NCBI GenBank assembly: GCA_030267565.1
Contig: BRXU01000001.1
Span: 5,518,001 to 5,582,000 of the forward strand
Reading direction: 5' to 3'
DNA: 64,000 bases
DNA from: Pleodorina starrii
Taxonomy: Eukaryota; Chlorophyta; Chlorophyceae; Chlamydomonadales; Volvocaceae
How positions within the stretch are numbered: the stretch's first letter is position 1; each line of letters starts with the position of its first letter. Below, one piece after another: positions 58,701-64,000 of this stretch. The notes beneath the pieces were generated by a model. It was not told where the DNA came from, did no database searches, and worked only from the letters and a program-made list of their open reading frames with translations. A program made the position numbers and the translations under genes.

Positions 58701-60530
58701 CGCGCGGCTCGATGCGCTTGAAGTCGTCTGCTCGAGGCACTCGACTGACCTGAAGGTGTGCCAGTTGAAAATGCGCGATAGCAGTTATTGGTGGATTTTG
58801 TCGGGCGGCGTGGTTCACTTGGTCTGCATGCATCGGCTTGGCCACAAGTTAGATGACTTGTCATTTGGCCTAATTTCCTCACCGCGTACAGGCTCTCGCC
58901 GACGCCGCCGCCTCCATAGCCAGCGAGACGGCCATACGTGAAATTGCAAGCACTGTCTCGCGCACCGTCGTCAAGCAGGAGCTGTCCGACTACCGGGAGG
59001 AGGAACAGACGAATTGGCAGGTACATTACGCTGTCAATCAACTTAGGGTCTGTTGGATGCGTGCGGCTGAGAGCATTGATTCTGTTGGGATAAACTTCAT
59101 TGGACGAGTTTTTGCATGCGCATTCCCGCGTGCGACAGGCCTGGCTTGAAGGACACAGCAGAAAGCATGGACACCTGGCCACCCGAGGCACGCTGGAGGC
59201 AGCGCTCGACAGCGCAACTCGGCAAATCAAGCAAGAGCTGGACGTCGTCACAACAACGCGCATCGAGGAGGTTGGTACGGGAGTACGCTGTACCGGCTTT
59301 ACAGTTTTATAGACGGGTGTCCAAAACTGTTCCAAACGCTGTACCGGTAATGTGCAGCTGCGGCGAGCCTTTACATCTTTGCGGGGCGAGCTCGATGGGC
59401 GCATGCGTGCAACCACAAGTCGTGTTGAGGTCGCTGAGCTACGAATTCAGGTAAGTCTCTTGGCCGCGGGGCCCACCTAGCCGGGGCTGGGGCCAGCAAG
59501 GATGGAAACGAGCACGTATAGATAAGTCGAGATTTCTTTGTGACTTTGGGTTTGTGACTCTGCATGGCGGTGTTCCTACACACCGCCTGGCGTGGAATGG
59601 CTCGTGGGGTGGCGCGCCTGGTCGGCCGGCACGGAGATCGGAAGCTATCGCAGCGCGCCAGCTGCGTTCATTTCCATTCACCACACTCGGTCGCGTCTGT
59701 ACGCAGGACCTGGAAGCCATCACTGTGGGGGTTGTCAACCGCAAGGTGAGGTTGGTTCGTGCACAAAGGCAGCCAATCGCCCGTAAACCCTTGAACGCCC
59801 ATGATTATCCTTGTTCTATGATACAGGATGTCGAGGAGATGGTGGCGGTGTCCACGTCCCAGCGCGCTGACCGCTCGGGCCTGGAGACGAAGGTTCGGGA
59901 ACTCGCTGAAGAGGTCGCTGACCAAGCATCCGCTTTGAAAATTTTCCGCGCTGAGTCAGTTCTGCGCAGGTGTGCACGGTGGGGGCATGTGAAGGGTTTG
60001 GTGTTGAGGGCGCCGATTGGATGGCGGCAGTGGCTGCATCGCTCAGGAAAGAATGTTGCAGCATTGAGCGACTGCTTCTGAACGTTCATGGGCCCTAAAA
60101 ATCATGCTGTGCTGGCCGTTTTTGCCGCTTTCACCAGTCTGTAGATGAGCATCGTTAGAATATCCCGATCCGGCGAAACAAACGTTACTCATTTGTCCAT
60201 GCACGCTTTGCCCCATGCAGTGAGTTCACAGCCGAAATGGCCCGAAAGGTCGACCTCGCGACATACCTGGCGCAGGTCAGCGCCCGAGCTGCTGCTGCGA
60301 ATGCAGGTAAGACTGGCTCGACAATCGTTCATGTTGTTACATGTTAACTCATTCGCATTTATAAGTCTGGAAATATCTGTTTTGGTCATGCAGGTGCACT
60401 CCTGGGTGCAAGCTTGTCCCCGTCGTCCCCTCACCGCCGAAAATCCGCTGACGTGGGTGAACGCGTCAGCGGTAGCGTGGCTGCCATCGCCCGTTCGGGG
60501 GACCGCTTCCAGTTAGGGGGCATGTTTTAG
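52798..60530 (+). CDS. Long coiled-coil protein of unknown function, about 28 exons, ~1050 residues
   Basis: Exons: 52798-52967, 53081-53180, 53472-53564, 53691-53806, 53937-54163, 54406-54459, 54732-54767, 55109-55208, 55300-55415, 55694-55900, 56347-56448, 56531-56633, 56770-56951, 57037-57102, 57254-57403, 57645-57719, 57850-57981, 58050-58109, 58231-58338, 58425-58481, 58621-58755, 58892-59020, 59139-59270, 59358-59450, 59707-59745, 59827-59969, 60221-60306, 60394-60530. All junctions are in phase except 54163 to 54406, where a short exon or other donor was missed. The N-terminus (MSSSSVLPPVNEALSLLDVS) is globular and Trp-containing; nearly all the rest is heptad-like helix (KADLSRLEKLEAQVDAV, DMERRVAALARQHDV, ALDDELGSLRTELDSRLDGM). 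The C-terminus is basic and Ser-rich. No motor, kinase or membrane segment is seen. A structural cytoskeletal, basal-body or flagellar role is plausible but unproven. A TGTAA at 60957-60961 fits as the poly(A) motif. Confidence 0.75.
54851..54993. repeat. Three-copy ~49 bp tandem repeat in an intron of the coiled-coil gene
   Basis: Copies at 54851-54900, 54901-54949 and 54950-54993, each with GCTTGGGCGCATC, CCCGTCC(C/T)GGGACGGCATT and an ending in CTCAGGCTA. They differ by only a few substitutions. Each unit contains the palindromic core GTCCCGGGAC (one unit has a T). The array lies in the intron 54768-55108. Confidence 0.9.
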
Positions 60531-60830
60531 ACGACTGGCGGTCACCATGAACTCCATGACTTCTCAGTTGTCGGCCTTCACGATCATGGAACACATGTGA
60601 ACAAGGAGATATCGTACAGATTGCTGCGGTGGGATGTATGGAGTTTCTTATTGTGTGAATCAGGGTGTGAATGGGGTGGGTTTCAATTTGTTTATTTACT
60701 CTTGTCGCGCGCTCTCACATAAATGTTCAGCGGGCTACGTATTTCCGTCCGGCCAGACGCATCGATCGGCTGGGCGGACGTGCCAAGTTGCTTGTGCGAT
60801 GCTCTGCAGTCTGCATGTACTTCCAGTGGG

Positions 60831-60875
60831 ATTTCCATCAGGGGCAGAAGGTCACCTTCTGTCCCTGATGGAAAT
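60831..60875. repeat. 22-bp near-perfect palindrome in the probable 3' UTR of the coiled-coil gene
   Basis: Arms 60831-60852 and 60854-60875 are reverse complements with one mismatch around a single central base. It lies between the stop codon at 60530 and the TGTAA at 60957, so it should form a stem in the mature transcript. Confidence 0.9.
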
Positions 60876-61478
60876 GGCACGGTCAAGGTTACTCGACCCA
60901 GAAGGTTCGACTTAAGAAGGCATTCTCATCACGCAATCTTTTCTGCCACTTTTTCGTGTAATTTGAAGTTGCGCACATGGCGAGGGAAAGCTAGCAGACG
61001 TTTTGGTATAGTTGGTGCGTTGCCTCTTGCACAGAAGGCATGCTAGTTCGTTTATTGCTGCTGGTCGCTTGGAACCGCCGGATACGGGCCCAAGCGACCA
61101 CAGGGTCGACCCTGAACATGCGTTGGCCGTTTGTATCGTCAATAGACTGGTCATTTGTGTGTTTTATGTGTTGATCGAATGAAGGCGTGCGCCAATGGAT
61201 GAACACAACGAGGGGGAGCAAGCGGGGGAGCGTGCGCACGCACTGCGCCCGGTGTGTGGATGCCAGTATAAGGCGCCTCTGTCGGAAAGTGACGATGTCG
61301 CTACGACCGAATACGGTCTTTATACTCGAGCAAGACCTGGAAGTGCGATGCTGTCGGAAATAGATGTTTTTTACTGCACTGCATGCCGCCAAAGACATGT
61401 ATTGGACTTGTAGCTACCGTACTGTACAGCGTTGTCGTACGATAGACCTGCCGGGAGAAGTCCGAGGCGAGGATTGGG

Positions 61479-61613
61479 TTATGAAAAGCCCCCGATGAGA
61501 GCCCCAGAGATGAAAGCCCCAATGATAGCCCATGTAACGAGAGCCCCTGTGATGATGCCCTCGACGAGAGCCCCCACCCCCATTAGAGCCATGTGACGAG
61601 AGTCTCCTTCGAG
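61479..61613 (-). CDS. Short hydrophobic ORF with glycine-zipper-like repeats (doubtful)
   Basis: The minus strand encodes an open stretch that, from an internal Met, reads MALMGVGALVEGIITGAL and continues with repeated (A/G)-(F/L)-x-x-G spacing to a stop at 61479. It would make about one to two membrane helices with small-residue packing faces. The DNA beneath is an imperfect repeat of ~18 bases containing GAGAGCCCC, so the peptide regularity may simply reflect the DNA repeat. No family recognised. Confidence 0.2.
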   Translation of the reverse strand, partial: LEGDSRHMALMGVGALVEGIITGALVTWAIIGAFISGALIGGFS

Positions 61614-61821
61614 ACCACCGCGTGATGGCAACGGTTGCCCAGCACGAGGTGTGCCCGGTACCCCCTCGGCGCGTTGTGTCGGATACGCACAATTCCGGGC
61701 ATGACGTGCTAGGTACACACCAAGGGAGCGGGGTCTACAGCTCGTGGTAGTTGTGACCGTTAACGGCAGTTAAGGTCATCCGACCTCCGTTCCGCGCACA
61801 CGCATTAATCACTGTAGCAGA

Positions 61822-62061
61822 TTAGATTAGGGTAGCATACAAGGACCACGCGTCAACCAAATTTATGGCCTCCGGGGGAATCTTTCCGTAGCAGCCTTCA
61901 GGAATGGGCACTCGCGCAACTCCTGCCAGAAATTCCTGGCACCGCGCGTGGATCACCAACGTGCGTGATATATGATGAACCATGCGGGATAAGACCGAAG
62001 GAGTTGGGAGCGAGGTGTTGGCAGCTCCGAAGGTTTCATACAAAGGAACATGCTCAGACAT
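61822..62061 (-). CDS. 79-residue ORF with a weak dUTPase-like stretch (doubtful)
   Basis: Minus-strand ORF beginning MSEHVPLYETFGAANTS and containing RVPIPEGCYGKIPPEAIN. The IPEGxYGKI part resembles the dUTPase motif (IPxGxYGRIAPRSG), but the following Ser-Gly residues expected at the active site are absent. It has no introns, no clear neighbours of the pathway and is far shorter than a dUTPase. It could be a decayed dUTPase fragment (some mobile elements carry one) or chance similarity. Confidence 0.2.
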   Translation of the reverse strand: MSEHVPLYETFGAANTSLPTPSVLSRMVHHISRTLVIHARCQEFLAGVARVPIPEGCYGKIPPEAINLVDAWSLYATLI

Positions 62062-62096
62062 CCGACCACAGCGACCGCTGAGAAAGCTATGAGGGC

Positions 62097-62114
62097 AACC
62101 CTAAAACCCTAAAC
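62097..62114. repeat. Telomere-like units, CCCTAAAA orientation
   Basis: Two tandem CCCTAAAA-type units. This is the orientation found at a left chromosome end in algae with TTTTAGGG telomeres. It p pairs in orientation with the array at 63013-63049. Confidence 0.85.
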
Positions 62115-62357
62115 GTCGTTCCGGACGCCCGGCAACCCGGACTTTGAAGCCTTGCAGGAGGCGGCCGCAGCCACCGTACGTACGGAATGGATGGCTTAGT
62201 TGGGTGCGTAATGGCTGGAGGGTGACACGGGGCTAACAGCCCGCTGCCCGCCGATCCACATGTGCATGTGTTGATGTGTAAGCGTTTCAATTCTTGCTTG
62301 CACCCTGTGCACCGTCACTCCCTCCTGCTGTTGCGCACAGGACGAGTGTAGCAGCCG

Positions 62358-62867
62358 ATGCCGACCCAGCCGCAGCAGCCCGGCCTTCCGGAGGGGGCCA
62401 CCACCACCACCGGTGCCGGTGCCACCTCCGCCGGGGGCGGCTGTGGTGGTTTTGGAGGCGGCGGCGGCACGCCCAGCGGCGCGCCGCCGCTGCCGCTGCC
62501 TGAGGTCGTCGCTGCTGCGCTGCGGAGCGGCCAACGGCTCAGTCGCCAGTGCGATGAGTGTCCGCCCGTTACACACTCTGAGCGAGTGAAGCCGTTCCCC
62601 CACCCAACCCAATCGCTCTCACCATACATTCTGCTGAAAGCAATGAAACCTGCCACACTTACATTACGAGCCTCCGTCGAGTACTTGACTGGACGGCGTC
62701 CATCCCTACCTTCACATCCCAACTGCCATGCTGGCACCGCCCTCTCCTGGACACCTCTCCAATGGGTGCGCGCGCAAGCGGGTGCAAAGTATGACTGTCC
62801 CGGTATGTGGTTCCCTCCTGTAAGCAAGCAAGTGCGACATACAACCGTGCGTTCCATGGCCGAGTGA
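62358..62867 (+). CDS. Gly/Pro-rich ORF inside the telomere-bounded segment (doubtful)
   Basis: 169-residue ORF beginning MPTQPQQPGLPEGATTTTG, with a Gly-rich tract followed by a Leu/Ala stretch. The GC-rich first ~200 bases look exon-like and follow a good acceptor (TTGCGCACAG at about 62340), which would instead open a second frame beginning DECSSRCRPSRSS. The later half has weak coding character. It could be an exon fragment of a captured gene; no family is recognised. Confidence 0.25.
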   Translation: MPTQPQQPGLPEGATTTTGAGATSAGGGCGGFGGGGGTPSGAPPLPLPEVVAAALRSGQRLSRQCDECPPVTHSERVKPFPHPTQSLSPYILLKAMKPATLTLRASVEYLTGRRPSLPSHPNCHAGTALSWTPLQWVRAQAGAKYDCPGMWFPPVSKQVRHTTVRSMAE

Positions 62868-63012
62868 AGCGACACTTCATTCCCTGGCGCTTCATGTCAA
62901 ATATGCGCTTTGATACAATGTTAAGGGCGCCATGTAAACAGACGGATCAGTGCAAAAGATGAAAGATGGCGACGAGGAAAGGCAGTGCCTTAGGGCCGCC
63001 GCGACGAAAAGC

Positions 63013-63049
63013 TTAGGGTTTTAGGGTTTTAGGGTTTTAAGGTTTTGGG
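63013..63049. repeat. Telomere-like array, TTTTAGGG orientation
   Basis: Four to five units of TTTTAGGG, the last two degenerate (TTTTAAGG, TTTTGGG). The orientation is that of a right chromosome end, opposite to the array at 62097-62114. Confidence 0.92.
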
Positions 63050-63170
63050 CCGGCAATCCTGCATTTAAAGGTCATGTGCAAGGCATAGACCGCGCGAGCA
63101 TGGCGGTTCCCTGTGTCTAGCAACGCAGAGCACGGTGTCAAAGTGGGCGCTTCCCTGTGGCGCGCGCGCC

Positions 63171-63411
63171 GGCAATTGTGCTGGTCGACTGCATGGGACC
63201 TGTCGTACGCCTGAGTGGCGGCCATTCAGGCGTACGACAGGTCCCACTTGCACTAAAGGATTTGTTTTGCTCGGCCTTGGTGCGTGATACTGTTTCCTTT
63301 GAACTTTCTTTGACAAAACCATAACTTTTACCTTTATTCGTTTTTCTTTGGCAATGTTAGGCGGTTGGCAATTGTGCTGGTCGACTGCATGGGACATGTC
63401 GTACGCCTGAG
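63171..63411. repeat. Duplicated ~45 bp unit with an inverted partial copy
   Basis: Copy A at 63171-63215 and copy B at 63367-63411 match closely (start GGCAATTGTGCTGGTCGACT, one or two differences). Just after copy A its last 21 bases (63194-63214) recur as a perfect reverse complement at 63226-63246, with an 11-base loop. The unit contains a GTCGTACG core. This looks like termini of a small DNA transposon or nested MITE copies. Confidence 0.88.
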
Positions 63412-63472
63412 AGTAGTATTATTATTATAAGCTGTTGTGCTGTGCCGGTCGAGAGAATGTCTTGCATTTTCC

Positions 63473-63498
63473 AGGGCAGGGCAGGGCAGGGCAGGGCG
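63473..63498. repeat. (AGGGC)5 microsatellite
   Basis: Five tandem AGGGC units with G-quadruplex potential, in non-coding DNA. Confidence 0.85.
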
Positions 63499-64000
63499 GG
63501 CGGTTGACTAAGCCGTTGGACTGGGCGCGGCCGCCAGCAGGGCGCAACGACCCAACCCACAAACAAGGGGTTGGTGTCGGCTTCCTTGAAGCCGGAAAAA
63601 GGGCGGGGCCCCGTTCAATCCGTACGGGTGGAGTTGAAGGGCCAGGGCGGCGAGGGCGTGAAGTGTGAGAGTGTCAACATTCGTGCTGATAGACAGCCAG
63701 AGCTTTCAGCAATTCGCCCCATGTTTAGGCACTGAAAGCCAGGTTAGCGGCCCTGGGGCAGGGTGTCAGGCCGCCCACACCCCATTCAAAATGTTCGCCT
63801 AGTCATGCTGAAGGTGTCCTCCAGCGGGGTCTCGGGCTGAAACGTGGCGCCTGGTGAGATCGGGCGTGGGCAAGCCTGGGTGCGCAAGGCCCTTGATTGG
63901 CATCTTAACATTTTGCTGGCAGCCAGGCTTGTGCGCAGCACGCGCATTAATATTTGACATATGAATTGTGATATCCTGGATTTTATGGTAAAATTTGCGC
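63499..64000. other. Right edge, no feature seen
   Basis: No ORF, repeat or splice pattern that I can support. The last ~60 bases turn AT-rich. Confidence 0.4.

Overview
This is nuclear DNA of a GC-rich, intron-rich green alga of the Chlamydomonas/Volvox group. That is an inference from four things: compact exons split by many short GT-AG introns, degenerate TTTTAGGG (Chlamydomonas-type) telomeric units, a plastid STN/STT7-type protein kinase, and a fasciclin protein with proline-rich cell-wall linkers. There is no sign of a bacterial genome. No operons, rRNA genes or tRNA genes were recognised. All gene models below were spliced by eye, checking GT-AG borders and reading phase; none is confirmed by transcripts.

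Layout. (1) 248-474, + strand: last exon of a UVR-motif-like protein. (2) 3025-12693, - strand: complete 18-exon SDE3/MOV10-type RNA helicase of 1266 residues with two N-terminal C2H2 zinc fingers. Its introns carry a ~490 bp GGGGGA array and a variant telomere-like array. (3) 12.7-17.1 kb: gene-poor, with two large CACACGTACACACG-type minisatellites around a tRNA-like (SINE-like) segment, and a direct repeat at the next gene's 3' end. (4) 17527-28392, - strand: 23-exon gene joining an STN7/STN8-like kinase domain to coiled coils and three FF-like domains. (5) 28870-29984, + strand: small unrecognised three-exon gene. (6) 31350-35778, - strand: unrecognised 8-exon, 897-residue gene. (7) 36341-44929, + strand: secreted protein with four fasciclin (FAS1) domains and two proline-rich linkers. 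(8) 47178-52379, - strand: 10-exon eIF2B alpha subunit. (9) 52798-60530, + strand: ~28-exon coiled-coil protein. (10) 60.5-64 kb: gene-poor, with hairpins, duplicated repeat units, short odd ORFs and a ~950 bp segment bounded by outward-facing telomere-like repeats.

Functional themes. The genes look like unrelated neighbours: RNA silencing or RNA metabolism (SDE3-like helicase), chloroplast signalling (STN-like kinase), extracellular matrix or adhesion (FAS1 protein), translational control (eIF2B alpha) and possibly cytoskeleton (coiled-coil protein). The most unusual items are the kinase/FF-domain fusion, the zinc-finger SDE3 architecture, the hairpin-forming repeats in transcribed non-coding DNA, and the telomere-bounded segment near the right end.
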